Assembly (NCBI RefSeq): GCF_038618305.1
Contig: NZ_CP152017.1
Location: 1,899,501-1,963,500, forward strand
DNA: 64,000 nt
Direction of reading: 5' to 3'
Source of the DNA: Sporosarcina sp. FSL K6-2383
Lineage (GTDB): Bacteria > Bacillota > Bacilli > Bacillales_A > Planococcaceae
Part shown: one piece after another, positions 17,562 to 26,717 of the stretch
Numbering within the stretch: the first letter of the stretch is position 1
Layout: every line of letters starts with the position of its first letter
Notes under the pieces: generated by a model
Told to the model about the DNA's origin: nothing
Database searches by the model: none
The model's input: only the letters and a program-made list of their open reading frames with translations
Made by a program: the position numbers and the translations under genes

Positions 17562-18176
17562 GTGTTCCTAGATAAATTGAAGCAGTTAAAAGAAAATGAG
17601 TTTCATTTTATAGGGGAGGAAACAGCTTTTCGTTCGGCTGTGCTAATCCCAATTGTGCAGGTAGATGGAGAATGGCATATCCTTTTCGAAATTCGTTCAT
17701 TCACGATGCGTAGACAGCCAGGGGATATTAGTTTTCCAGGAGGTCGAATCGACATCACAGACCCAACGCCATTGGCAGCGGCATTACGGGAAACGCATGA
17801 AGAATTGGGTGTTGATCCTAAAACGGTTACAGTCATTAGACAATTAAGTCCCTACATTGCTTCGCCTGCCTTTGTAGTTTACCCATTTGTAGCGATTATC
17901 GAATATAGTGAAATTATTCATTCTTACAATACTGAAGAAGTGGAAGAGGTATTTACAGTTCCGATTAAATGGCTTTTGAATTATGAGCCGTATATGCATG
18001 TCGTTTCCGTTCAAGCAACGCCTGCATCCAACTTTCCCTTTGATAAAATCATGAATGGTACCCAGTATCAGTGGAGAAGTATTGGAATGGAGGAATGGTT
18101 TTTTGACTATAAGCAATATACTATCTGGGGGTTAACCGCCAGGATTTTAAAGCATTTTATTGATATTATCAAATAA
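17562..18176 (+). CDS. Nudix hydrolase, CoA pyrophosphatase type
   Basis: The 204-residue protein contains FEIRSFTMRRQPGDISFPGG, the UPF0035 motif of coenzyme-A diphosphatases, running directly into the Nudix box (GGRID...AALRETHEELGV) at about residues 65-90. Such enzymes split CoA to 4'-phosphopantetheine and 3',5'-ADP using Mg2+. The start is GTG behind GTGAGGGGA. It lies just upstream of manA (27-base gap), but the pairing has no obvious functional meaning. Confidence 0.85.
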   Translation: MFLDKLKQLKENEFHFIGEETAFRSAVLIPIVQVDGEWHILFEIRSFTMRRQPGDISFPGGRIDITDPTPLAAALRETHEELGVDPKTVTVIRQLSPYIASPAFVVYPFVAIIEYSEIIHSYNTEEVEEVFTVPIKWLLNYEPYMHVVSVQATPASNFPFDKIMNGTQYQWRSIGMEEWFFDYKQYTIWGLTARILKHFIDIIK

Positions 18177-18203
18177 ATATTATTTTTTATGGAGGAATTC
18201 AAG

Positions 18204-19157
18204 ATGTATCAAGAACCCATTTTTTTGAAACCAGTATTTCAAGAACGTATTTGGGGTGGGAGTAAACTGCAGACATTGTTTGGATATGCGATTCCAAATG
18301 ACTTAACGGGTGAGGCGTGGGTGATTTCAGCTCATAAAAACGGTCCATCTACGATCCTCAATGGTCCATTACAGGGGGAAAACTTAGCACAGGCGTGGCA
18401 AGAACACCCATCATTATTTGGTAAAGAAACGTCCGATGGTGACTTTCCGTTATTGGTGAAAATATTGGATGCCAATGATAATTTGTCAGTACAAGTCCAT
18501 CCGAATGATGAGTATGCTAGAAAAGTAGAAAATGAACCATATGGTAAGACGGAGTGTTGGTATGTGTTGGATTGTGAGCCGGATAGCGAAATTATTTTTG
18601 GTCATCGTGCCAACACGAAAGAAGAGTTTAAGCGTCGGGTAGATGCTGGCGAATGGGATGATTTACTCATTAACGTTCCCGTGAAAAAAGGTGATTTCTT
18701 TTATGTTCCAAGTGGGACGATCCATGCGATTGGTAAGGGGATTGTCATTCTAGAAATCCAACAAAGCTCAGATATTACGTATCGTGTCTATGATTATGAC
18801 CGCAAGGATGATGCAGGACAAACACGTGAACTCCATATTCAGTCTGCAATTGACGTAACGAATTATCCTCACTCTACAACTACAACGCAGAAAGTAGAGG
18901 AGACAATTGATGATTTAGTGACTGTGCAATTAGTAAAGGAACAGTATTTCACAGTCTACCATTGGAAGTTGGCTGGCAAGGTCGCGATGCCTTTACAAAC
19001 GGATTATCTGCTAGTTAGTATTGTGAATGGTACGGGGGAAATCACTGTTAATGGTCATTCATTCCCGCTTGAAAAAGGGGATAACTTTATGTTGCCATCA
19101 AAGATTACGAATTATGAAATTGAAGGAAGTTTAGAAATGATAGTATCACACGAATGA
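18204..19157 (+). CDS. manA: Mannose-6-phosphate isomerase, class I
   Basis: This 317-residue cupin enzyme interconverts mannose 6-phosphate and fructose 6-phosphate. KPVFQERIWGG at the N-terminus, LSVQVHPND with the metal-binding Gln and His, GKTECWYVLD, and FYVPSGTIHAIGKGIVILEI with the last zinc histidine are all present. The length matches short Bacillus ManA/Pmi enzymes. GGAGG at 18191-18195 selects the ATG at 18204 over the one at 18189, which overlaps it. The downstream RpiR and PTS genes also concern sugar use. Confidence 0.93.
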   Translation: MYQEPIFLKPVFQERIWGGSKLQTLFGYAIPNDLTGEAWVISAHKNGPSTILNGPLQGENLAQAWQEHPSLFGKETSDGDFPLLVKILDANDNLSVQVHPNDEYARKVENEPYGKTECWYVLDCEPDSEIIFGHRANTKEEFKRRVDAGEWDDLLINVPVKKGDFFYVPSGTIHAIGKGIVILEIQQSSDITYRVYDYDRKDDAGQTRELHIQSAIDVTNYPHSTTTTQKVEETIDDLVTVQLVKEQYFTVYHWKLAGKVAMPLQTDYLLVSIVNGTGEITVNGHSFPLEKGDNFMLPSKITNYEIEGSLEMIVSHE

Positions 19158-19334
19158 GTTGGCGAAGCTAAAATTTAAAAGGGTTAAGATTTATGACCAT
19201 ATATTTTTAGCGAGATTTTTAGGGTGTCCACTTCGCCTTCTAAACGGATGATGAGAGAATAACTTTAAAGTAAGCCACAGATAAAAAAGGCTTGGGCTAA
19301 ATAAATGAAATTCAACTGATAAGTGGTGATAGAC

Positions 19335-20108
19335 TTGCAAATTTTTTTAAAACGGTTAACCCAACATCGTGAGCGCTTGAGTCGTTTGGAAATCGAAGTG
19401 TTAGATTACATTTTGCACTATCCGGAAATAGTTGTAGATTTGAATGTGGATCAGCTAGCAAAAAAGCTCTTTGTTTCTACGGCCACTATTAGTAGGACAT
19501 GTCAGCAGCTAGGTTTTCGTGGTTTTCAAGATATGAAATATTCTTTAAGTAAAGAAGTTGGTCAAGAAAAAGAGCTGAGTGGTTCATCGAATGCTGGTGT
19601 TTTAGTTGACCATATCAGTAGAATCCAAAATGAAATGACAAGTACTTTGCAGTTGGTTAATGAGGAACTAATAACTGAAGTTGCAAAATGTATTCATGAA
19701 AGCACCCATGTGGAGTTCATTGGAATGGGGAATTCTCTTCCAGTTTGCATTGATGCGGCAAGGAAGCTCATGTTTTCGGGGAAAATAACGAGTGCTCGAG
19801 AAGATTGGGATGAGCTACGGAGTGTTGCCAATAGTTTAACGACAGGAGATTTGGCGATTTTGGTTTCCTATAGTGGAGAAACCATCAATATGCTAGAGTA
19901 CGCTTCTTTATTGAAGGACAGAAATGTGAAGATGATTGCGATTACTGGTCAACAAAAAAATAGATTACAACAACTAGCAGATATCTCCCTTCAAGCACAC
20001 GTAACGAACTGTTATTATGGAGAATTAGATATGAGCTCACGATTTCCGTTAAGCATGCTTTTAGATTTTATCATTCTAACGTATCTTGATCAGTTTAAAA
20101 ATAAGTAA
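19335..20108 (+). CDS. RpiR/MurR-family transcriptional regulator
   Basis: This regulator of about 257 residues has an N-terminal HTH_6 domain (LAKKLFVSTATISRTCQQLG, then FRGFQDMKYSL) and a C-terminal SIS phosphosugar-binding domain (FIGMGNSLPVCIDAARKLMF, then VSYSGETINMLEYA). RpiR proteins sense sugar phosphates. I prefer the TTG at 19335 behind GGTGAT, though GTG codons at 19323 or 19326 are possible. It stands just upstream of the malX/malY-like pair and is the likely regulator of it. Confidence 0.85.
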   Translation: MQIFLKRLTQHRERLSRLEIEVLDYILHYPEIVVDLNVDQLAKKLFVSTATISRTCQQLGFRGFQDMKYSLSKEVGQEKELSGSSNAGVLVDHISRIQNEMTSTLQLVNEELITEVAKCIHESTHVEFIGMGNSLPVCIDAARKLMFSGKITSAREDWDELRSVANSLTTGDLAILVSYSGETINMLEYASLLKDRNVKMIAITGQQKNRLQQLADISLQAHVTNCYYGELDMSSRFPLSMLLDFIILTYLDQFKNK

Positions 20109-20137
20109 AGCCGTAGAATTACTTCTACGGTTTTTTT
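20109..20137 (+). terminator. Terminator of the RpiR gene
   Basis: CCGTAGAA (20111-20118) pairs with TTCTACGG (20123-20130), followed by seven T. Confidence 0.9.
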
Positions 20138-20517
20138 CTTGTTTAATTGTGCGTCTGTTCACTAGTTATTTCCTTGTGTAAATCGCAAGTAAGCAAAGGC
20201 TTGAAAACCACCTTCATAACAATCACCAAAAAGAATGAATAGGGATGCGACTTCGCCGCGTCCCTATTCATAAATACAGTACAGTACTGTATAGAAGTCG
20301 TTCAATCCAAAATGATCCAAGACGGTTGAATATAGAGTGCTTTGCGTTTGAGTAAGTTATGTTTAGTTAATCAACAGGCGTGGTTTAATTGGGTAGAAAA
20401 GAGAGTGTGTGTACAAAAAATGTATGTACGTACAAAGACTTGGAAGCGCTTGCTTACTAAAATGTAGTCAAAGTATACTGATAATTGAATACAACTTCTA
20501 TTCGAAAAGGAGAATGA
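20138..20517. promoter_or_regulatory. Regulatory region of the PTS/malY-like operon
   Basis: There is no gene in this 380-base gap but several signals. A GAATAGGGA-nGCG hairpin lies at 20236-20269, and the palindrome TACAGTACTGTA at 20280-20291. TGTACGTACA, another perfect palindrome, lies at 20425-20434. TGGAAGCGCTTGCT at 20441-20454 is a good cre-like site for CcpA. The site nearest the gene suggests glucose repression. The palindromes are candidate sites for the RpiR protein, which is inference. Confidence 0.55.
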
Positions 20518-22077
20518 ATGATGAAAAATAGATCTATGAAATCTCGATTATGGGAATTCTTCCAAGGTCTTGGGAAAACATTTATGCTACCGGTTGCTTT
20601 GTTAGCATTTATGGGGCTTGTTTTGGGGATAGGTAGCTCGTTTACTAGTCCTTCTACGATTGATGCTTTTCCATTTTTGGGACATCCTATTTTACAAGTG
20701 TTATTTAGCTTTATGAGCACTATTGGGGGCTTTGCATTTACTTACCTACCAGTTTTGTTTGCAATGGCAATTCCAATGGGGCTTGTTCGCTATGAAAAAG
20801 GTGTTGCTGCTTTTTCAGGGTTTATCGGCTATGTGATCATGAACTTATCAATTAATTTTTATTTATCAGAAACTGGAAAGTTAGTGGATGCTGATCAATT
20901 ACGTCAGGCAGGTCAAGGAATGGTAATGGGGATTCAGACAATAGAGATGGGTGTACTAGGTGGTATTATCGTCGGTATAATCGTTTACCTATTACATAAT
21001 CGTTTCTATGCAATTAAGTTACCAGATGCTTTTGCATTTTTTGGCGGAGCGCGTTTCGTACCGATTATCACAGCACTTACTGTGTCGATTGTGGGTATTC
21101 TTATTCCGATGATTTGGCCAGTTTTTGCGCTAGGTATTACGGGCATTGGAACAATTATTCAAAAGGCGGGTATGTTTGGTCCGTTTTTATTCGGCGCTGG
21201 TGAACGCTTTTTGCTACCATTTGGGCTACACCATATCTTAGTGGCGATGATTCGTTTTACTGAGGCTGGTGGTACAGAAGTAGTCAATGGTCAAACTATC
21301 TCTGGTGCTTTAAATATCTTTTACGCACAGTTGCAAAGTGGAGTAGGAATCAGTCCTTCGGCAACGGCATTTTTATCACAAGGAAAAATGCCAACCTTTA
21401 TGTTTGGATTACCAGCTGTAGCCCTTGCGATTTACCATACAGCTCGCCCAGAAAATCGTAAGAAAATTAAGGGCTTATTAATCTCCGGTGTGATTGCTAC
21501 TTTTGTAACGGGCATCACTGAACCAATTGAGTTCTTATTTTTATTTGTTGCACCTGCATTATTTGTGATTCATGCATTTTTGACAGGTTTAGGTTTTATG
21601 GTTATGAGCGTGTTAGGGGTTACCATTGGAAATACGGATGGTGGCATACTCGACTTCATGATTTTCGGTGTGATGCAAGGGGTGAATACGAGATGGTATC
21701 TTGTACTCGTAGTAGGTGCGATTTGGTTTGCAATCTATTATATTGTTTTCCGCTATGCAATCGCGAAATTTAATATAAAAACACCGGGGCGTGAAGCGGC
21801 GAATCCTGAGGAAGAAGCAGGCTCAACTGCGAATGATGGATCGAGTTATGCTGAACAGGTTTTACGAGCATTAGGCGGCAAAGAAAATATTCAATCACTG
21901 GATAATTGTGTGACTCGCTTGCGTCTTGTTGTGGAAGATATGGACAAGGTCGATGAGAAGGTATTGAAAGAACAATGCCGAGTCCTTGGAGTTGTAAAAC
22001 TAGATGAACAGAATGTGCAAGTTGTGATTGGCCCGCAAGTAGGGATATTAAAATCACAAATTGAGAAGATTATCTAA
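20518..22077 (+). CDS. PTS transporter subunit EIICB (maltose/glucose family)
   Basis: This 519-residue sugar phosphotransferase permease has an EIIC domain of about ten membrane segments (20-420). It includes GERFLLPFGLHHILVAMIRF and the substrate-site motif GITEPIEFLF. A C-terminal EIIB domain (about 440-519) carries the phosphorylated cysteine in LDNCVTRLRL. It belongs to the glucose/maltose EIICB group with MalP/MalX/GlvC. There is no EIIA domain, so it must borrow EIIA from elsewhere. AAAAGGAG precedes two ATG codons, at 20518 and 20521. The malY-like gene follows 16 bases on. Confidence 0.92.
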   Translation: MMKNRSMKSRLWEFFQGLGKTFMLPVALLAFMGLVLGIGSSFTSPSTIDAFPFLGHPILQVLFSFMSTIGGFAFTYLPVLFAMAIPMGLVRYEKGVAAFSGFIGYVIMNLSINFYLSETGKLVDADQLRQAGQGMVMGIQTIEMGVLGGIIVGIIVYLLHNRFYAIKLPDAFAFFGGARFVPIITALTVSIVGILIPMIWPVFALGITGIGTIIQKAGMFGPFLFGAGERFLLPFGLHHILVAMIRFTEAGGTEVVNGQTISGALNIFYAQLQSGVGISPSATAFLSQGKMPTFMFGLPAVALAIYHTARPENRKKIKGLLISGVIATFVTGITEPIEFLFLFVAPALFVIHAFLTGLGFMVMSVLGVTIGNTDGGILDFMIFGVMQGVNTRWYLVLVVGAIWFAIYYIVFRYAIAKFNIKTPGREAANPEEEAGSTANDGSSYAEQVLRALGGKENIQSLDNCVTRLRLVVEDMDKVDEKVLKEQCRVLGVVKLDEQNVQVVIGPQVGILKSQIEKII

Positions 22078-22093
22078 AAGTAGGTGATAAAAG

Positions 22094-23284
22094 ATGAAGA
22101 GCTTTGACGAAGTGATTGATCGACAGGGTACATTTTGTACACAGTGGGATTATATTGAAGATCGATTTGGCGAAAAGGGCCTCTTGCCATTTTCTATTTC
22201 TGATATGGATTTTCGTTCACCGGAAGCGATATTAGTAGCACTTGAAGCACGACTACGACATGGTGTTTTTGGGTATACACGCTGGAATCATGATGACTAT
22301 AAAAAGTCTATCCGTAGCTGGTACCAAAGACGATTTTCAAGCACGATACAAGAAGAGTGGATTATTTATAGTCCCTCTGTTATCTATTCTATTTCAAAAA
22401 TGATTGGGCTATTAACAGATGAAATGGATCATATCGTCATCCAAACACCTGCCTATGACGCTTTTTATAAAACGATTCAAGACAATAATCGTATCATTTC
22501 ACGCAATGAATTGATCTACCAGGATGGACAATATTCTATTGATTTTATCGATCTAGCTGATAAGCTATCGCATTCAAAAGCAAAAGTGCTACTTCTTTGT
22601 AGTCCACATAATCCTTCAGGTCGTGTTTGGACAAGAGCTGAACTAGAAAAAATAGTTCAGCTTTGCAATCAGTACAATGTCTATATTATTTCTGATGAAA
22701 TTCATATGGATATCATTCATGGAGGAAATAGCCATATCCCAATTACAGATGCTGCGATAGATGTGAGCAAAGTGTGCATTTGTACTTCGGCAAGTAAAAC
22801 ATTTAATATACCTGGATTGGGTGGTTCTTATCTGCTTACTCCTGACGAACAGATTAGAAAAGAATTTCTGTTAGCTTTAAAAAATAAGGATGGCTTATCA
22901 AGTGCTAGCGTGCTTGGGCTTACTGCTACCATGACTGCGTATAATGATTGCGAAGATTGGGTAGACGAATTAGTTAGCTATCTTCACGTCAATTTGCAAA
23001 CCATTCAAGACTTTTTAGTTGAACATTTACCGACTCTCCATTTGACGATACCCGACTCTACTTACCTCGCTTGGATTGATGTATCACAGCTGCCCTATTC
23101 AAGCGAACAGTTGCAAGCTGCACTTGTTCACCATGGCAAAGTAGCGATTATGTCTGGGGATACGTATGGGGATGAAGGGAAGCACTTTATCAGAATGAAT
23201 GTAGGCTGCCCTCGATCCAAGGTAGTAGAAGGTTTACAACGATTGAAAAAAGCAATTGAGTATTTGGAGCAGCAAAAGGAATAG
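22094..23284 (+). CDS. MalY/PatB-family PLP-dependent C-S lyase/aminotransferase
   Basis: This 396-residue fold-type I PLP enzyme shows IYSPSVIYSISKMI, LLCSPHNPSGRVWT, IISDEIHMDI and the PLP lysine in SASKTFNIPGLGGS. These mark the MalY/PatB (cystathionine beta-lyase) subfamily. In Escherichia coli, malY follows malX, a PTS EIICB gene, in one operon. The same order occurs here, so the pair may be a conserved module whose role is still unclear. GTAGGTGA precedes the ATG. Confidence 0.88.
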   Translation: MKSFDEVIDRQGTFCTQWDYIEDRFGEKGLLPFSISDMDFRSPEAILVALEARLRHGVFGYTRWNHDDYKKSIRSWYQRRFSSTIQEEWIIYSPSVIYSISKMIGLLTDEMDHIVIQTPAYDAFYKTIQDNNRIISRNELIYQDGQYSIDFIDLADKLSHSKAKVLLLCSPHNPSGRVWTRAELEKIVQLCNQYNVYIISDEIHMDIIHGGNSHIPITDAAIDVSKVCICTSASKTFNIPGLGGSYLLTPDEQIRKEFLLALKNKDGLSSASVLGLTATMTAYNDCEDWVDELVSYLHVNLQTIQDFLVEHLPTLHLTIPDSTYLAWIDVSQLPYSSEQLQAALVHHGKVAIMSGDTYGDEGKHFIRMNVGCPRSKVVEGLQRLKKAIEYLEQQKE

Positions 23285-23415
23285 CTAATGGATTTCCTTG
23301 AAGATACATTGTTATCTGTGGAAGCGGATTATAAAAACGTTTAACGATTGTAGATTATACAATAGATTGGGCTATCTCAGCTTGACAATTTATAAAAATA
23401 TAAACAACTTTCATG

Positions 23416-23448
23416 CCCTTATCCATACAGCTGGATAAGGGATTTTCT
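23416..23448 (+). terminator. Terminator of the EIICB-malY-like operon
   Basis: CCCTTATCCA (23416-23425) pairs perfectly with TGGATAAGGG (23432-23441), followed by ATTTTCTAT. The rest of the gap to 23575 shows nothing else. Confidence 0.75.
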
Positions 23449-23575
23449 ATCTCTTATTTATCACGTGATGCAGTTTAGCTAATTACTTGGTAAAATACAT
23501 TAAAGCATATAGAATAGATAGGGGAACAACTCTTTTCTAAAAAACTTTAATTTTCACTGAAGGATTTGAGAAAAA

Positions 23576-24211
23576 ATGACTTTTAAAGAACGTCGATCAC
23601 AACATATTTTACAGGCAGCATTTTCAGTTTTTTCGCGTAAAGGATTTGAATGGTCGACGATGCAAGACGTGGCAGATGAAGCGGAACTTGGGGTAGCAAC
23701 AGTTTTTCGTTATTTCCCTAAAAAAAACAAGTTGATTATTGCTGTCATGGTAGACATCCTGGAAGGTAGGCTACCGGCATTTGAACACATATTAGCGAGC
23801 GAGGGTAACTGCTTACAAAAATTTGAGATGCTGCTGGATCATTATCTTGGGACATCGAAGCCAGAATTGATGGATAGCATGAAGTTGCTAGAAGCATTTG
23901 AAGTCTATGCTGCTTTTTCACAAGAACCAATGGAAGATATAGCGAACTATCATAGAGCCTATTCGGATATTGTAAATGTTATTTCGGACATTATTAAAGA
24001 GGGCAAAGAAGACTTATCAATTCGGCAAGATCTTTCTATAGAGGAAACATTAGGCGCGATTTCAAATATTTTTGGTCTTTTTACAAGAAAGCTTTCATTT
24101 TTTGAAAGTGTAAGGATGGGAAATCTCGTCATTTTACCGATTGAACAAGCAATTCTTGTTAAAAACATCTTTCTCGATTATTTAAAACCAGAAAAGACTA
24201 CACAAGATTAA
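23576..24211 (+). CDS. TetR/AcrR family transcriptional regulator
   Basis: This 211-residue regulator has the HTH at residues 10-55 (AFSVFSRKGFEWSTMQDVAD, then GVATVFRYFPKKNKL). The helical C-terminal domain gives no ligand hint. It converges on the CoxG/FAD gene pair on the other strand and may control it, perhaps through the palindrome at 26487-26507; no copy of that palindrome is seen before the regulator itself. A terminator follows. Confidence 0.9.
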   Translation: MTFKERRSQHILQAAFSVFSRKGFEWSTMQDVADEAELGVATVFRYFPKKNKLIIAVMVDILEGRLPAFEHILASEGNCLQKFEMLLDHYLGTSKPELMDSMKLLEAFEVYAAFSQEPMEDIANYHRAYSDIVNVISDIIKEGKEDLSIRQDLSIEETLGAISNIFGLFTRKLSFFESVRMGNLVILPIEQAILVKNIFLDYLKPEKTTQD

Positions 24212-24232
24212 TCTCTTGTGTAGTCTTTTTTC
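24192..24232. terminator. Terminator after the TetR gene
   Basis: AAAAGACTACACAAGA pairs with TCTTGTGTAGTCTTTT around a six-base loop, with T-rich ends on both strands. It could serve both converging units. Confidence 0.9.
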
Positions 24233-24293
24233 TTACTGTCCAGACTCCTGGCCTAGGCGCTTACGCTTTCCTTAACTAAAATTGTTAGTGGTC

Positions 24294-24749
24294 TTAAACG
24301 TTGACACTTTCAATTTCATTAATTTTCGCAGCAATTGCTTCAGTTAATTGTTGCGCAGTTTCAGGCACAAAGTTTTTCAGAATGGTGTTAACCATCGCAC
24401 CCATCATACCGCCTGCTGTAATGTCTAAGTGACCAGCCATGCTTGTAGAGGAATCTGAAATCTTTTCAGCGATAAAATAACCGCCGCCTGTAAAGTTATC
24501 CGACAAACCTTTTAAATCAAAAGTTACTTTTGATGGCTCGATCCATTCTTGGATATCAATTTGAAGTTTAACTGTTTTTTTCATGAAGCCTAAATCGCCC
24601 TTAAATTTCCAAGTTGACTGCTTGTCGCTTAAAATTTCGTGCTCGATATAACCAGGTACTAACGGTGCCCATTTATTCATATCACTGACGAAATTCCAGA
24701 TGTTTTCGATAGGTACTTGAAGTTCTACTGTATGTGTTCCGTTAGGCAT
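24294..24749 (-). CDS. SRPBCC-family protein, CoxG-like
   Basis: This 151-residue START/SRPBCC-fold protein has the CoxG pattern: VPIENIWNFVSDMNKWAPLV near the N-terminus, GYFIAEKISDSSTSMAGHLD in the middle and an Ala/Gly-rich GGMMGAMVNTILKNFV helix. CoxG proteins are known from carbon monoxide dehydrogenase loci, but many lie beside other oxidoreductases. It follows the FAD dehydrogenase gene by 48 bases on the minus strand and probably shares its transcript. It may bind the same hydrophobic substrate, which is inference. Confidence 0.82.
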   Translation of the reverse strand: MPNGTHTVELQVPIENIWNFVSDMNKWAPLVPGYIEHEILSDKQSTWKFKGDLGFMKKTVKLQIDIQEWIEPSKVTFDLKGLSDNFTGGGYFIAEKISDSSTSMAGHLDITAGGMMGAMVNTILKNFVPETAQQLTEAIAAKINEIESVNV

Positions 24750-24797
24750 AATTAGTCACGCTCACTTTTCTTGTTAGTTAAGATTATTGTTTGAAAA

Positions 24798-26444
24798 TTA
24801 AATTTCACGTGCAGCTTTTGAACCGACTTCTTTACCGATGATATAACCCATTGTCATACCAGGCCCGATTGTACCTCCAGCACTTGGGTAGACAGGTCCT
24901 AGGATACTCATCGCTGCGTTACCCGCTGCGTATAGGCCGTCAATTGCTTTTCCACGAAGGCTCATTACTTCGCCTTTTTCGTTAATGCGAGGGCCACCAT
25001 TTGTGCCAAGTGCACCTGCATATACAGGGACTGCATAGAATGGTCCTTTTTCGATTTTTCCAAGGTTAGCTTCAGCATTTCCGCCGCCACCTAAAATATT
25101 TTCAAAATGAGTCGTTCCACGATGGAAATCAGGGTCTTCCCCTTTGTCACAGTGATCATTCCAACGTGCAACAGATGCTTCTAGGCCATCAGCGTCTACA
25201 CCGATTTTTTCAGCAAGTTCGCGTAAAGAAGAGGCTTGGTCTACCCACTCAGGAGCTTCTTCACCTGGCATCATCGTAATAATCATCGTCTTATCTTTTA
25301 ACTGTTGGTCGAATACCATCCAAACAGGTCCCTCGTTCGGATATTCTAGTTTAGCAGCATCGAATTCGAAAGTAGCACGAGGCATATCATTGTACGTTGT
25401 GCCTTCGTGTACAAAGCGCTTCCCATATTTGTTAACAATGATGCTGTTCGGGCCGAAACGTCCGCCACCTGTTTGATTCATGACATGATCCTCATATTCA
25501 AACGTTGGATCTTGCATCGTTGGGTAGTACCAAGCTTCACTCATGTTGCCAAGAGCAGCTCCAGCTTCCATTGCCATGATTAAGCCATCTCCATCGTTAC
25601 CTGGAGGTGACATTGGGTGAGTAATTGGACCTTTTAGGAATGTTTTAATTAATTCCTGGTTCCATTCGTAGCCACCAGATGCGAGTACAACACCTTTTCG
25701 AGCGCCGATGAAGATTTTTTCTCCATCTGCATTTTCAGCGACCACACCAATTACTTTGCCGTCATCGTCTAGTACAAGTTCTGTACCTGGAGTGCTCACT
25801 TTGATGTCGATACCGCGATCAAGCGCACCTTTTAATAGTGCTCCGATAAGAGAACGCCCCATTGTGACGATATTGTTTTCCATGCGCTCACCAAGTTTAG
25901 CGAAGTCGATTCCGCCAACTGCTCCACCCTCAGCTAACGTAAGGGGTGGGAAAACCGGGTTTTGACGGACAAGTGGACCCCATTCGCCAACTGTATTTAA
26001 ATCGAATGGTACTGGATCCATTGAACGTGTTCCTTTGTGCAAGGCTTCTGGAAGATGTGCATAGTATTCAGAATAGCCTTCAGGCATTTCAAAACGTAAT
26101 GGTGTATTTTCATGTAAATAATCGATCATGACATGTCCATTATCAACAAATACGTCAATTAATTTTGAATCAGGTTCTTTGCCTAGTGTTAAGCGTTTAA
26201 TAAATGCGATAGCTGCTTCACGACTATCATCGATGCCCGCTTCTTTCATGTAGCGGTTCATTGGAATCCACGGTATTCCACCAGAGAAAGCAGTCGTTCC
26301 GCCGACCTGATGTGTTTTTTCTAGCATTAACACTTTTGCGCCTTGATCAGCAGCTAAAATGGCTGATACAAATGCAGCGCCGCCTGTACCTAAAACAACT
26401 ACATCTACTTCTTCATTCCATTGTGCAGGTTTTTTTGCTGGCAT
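24798..26444 (-). CDS. FAD-binding dehydrogenase (fumarate reductase / 3-ketosteroid dehydrogenase-like)
   Basis: The 548-residue flavoprotein has the N-terminal FAD-binding GTGGAAFVSAILAA, then VLMLEKTHQVGGTTAFSGGI. The second FAD segment near the C-terminus is YPSAGGTIGPGMTMGYIIGK. This layout belongs to the FAD_binding_2 superfamily, closest in look to 3-ketosteroid-delta1-dehydrogenase-type enzymes. It is soluble, with no signal peptide. Its substrate is not determinable. I chose the start at 26444 because AGGAGG on the minus strand lies 7-8 bases before it. The longer frame to 26465 includes that site. Confidence 0.88.
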   Translation of the reverse strand: MPAKKPAQWNEEVDVVVLGTGGAAFVSAILAADQGAKVLMLEKTHQVGGTTAFSGGIPWIPMNRYMKEAGIDDSREAAIAFIKRLTLGKEPDSKLIDVFVDNGHVMIDYLHENTPLRFEMPEGYSEYYAHLPEALHKGTRSMDPVPFDLNTVGEWGPLVRQNPVFPPLTLAEGGAVGGIDFAKLGERMENNIVTMGRSLIGALLKGALDRGIDIKVSTPGTELVLDDDGKVIGVVAENADGEKIFIGARKGVVLASGGYEWNQELIKTFLKGPITHPMSPPGNDGDGLIMAMEAGAALGNMSEAWYYPTMQDPTFEYEDHVMNQTGGGRFGPNSIIVNKYGKRFVHEGTTYNDMPRATFEFDAAKLEYPNEGPVWMVFDQQLKDKTMIITMMPGEEAPEWVDQASSLRELAEKIGVDADGLEASVARWNDHCDKGEDPDFHRGTTHFENILGGGGNAEANLGKIEKGPFYAVPVYAGALGTNGGPRINEKGEVMSLRGKAIDGLYAAGNAAMSILGPVYPSAGGTIGPGMTMGYIIGKEVGSKAAREI

Positions 26445-26486
26445 AGCTAATCCTCCTATTATCAAATGATAAATTATTTTACCGAA

Positions 26487-26507
26487 AATGATAGTATGGC
26501 TATCATT
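26487..26507. promoter_or_regulatory. Palindromic operator before the FAD/CoxG operon
   Basis: AATGATAG and CTATCATT form a perfect 8-bp inverted repeat with a five-base centre, 43 bases upstream of the FAD gene start. Size and position suit a TetR-type repressor, possibly the one at 23576. Confidence 0.6.
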
Positions 26508-26661
26508 AATTCTATTTTAATAGATAGATGAGAGTGAAATCAATACCAAAGTCTTAAATAATACAAAATATTTAATGTTGTATTATTCCGAATAAATAAC
26601 TTTTGGGTAGAAGGTGTTCAATCGTTTATTACGGTCTTTTTTCAAGAATATAAAATCATAA

Positions 26662-26713
26662 AAAAATCCCTGCTGGGCATACTTTGACTATTATTTCAAA
26701 GTAGGAGGATTTT
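26662..26713 (+). promoter_or_regulatory. RNA hairpin enclosing the RNase J ribosome binding site
   Basis: TACTTTGA (26680-26687) pairs perfectly with TCAAAGTA (26696-26703). Outside it, AAAATCC (26662-26668) can pair with GGATTTT (26707-26713). Together they would hold the GGAGG (26704-26708) that serves the TTG start at 26718. Folding could limit translation until it is opened or cut. The pairing is visible in the sequence; the role is inferred. Confidence 0.5.
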
Positions 26714-26717
26714 ACCG

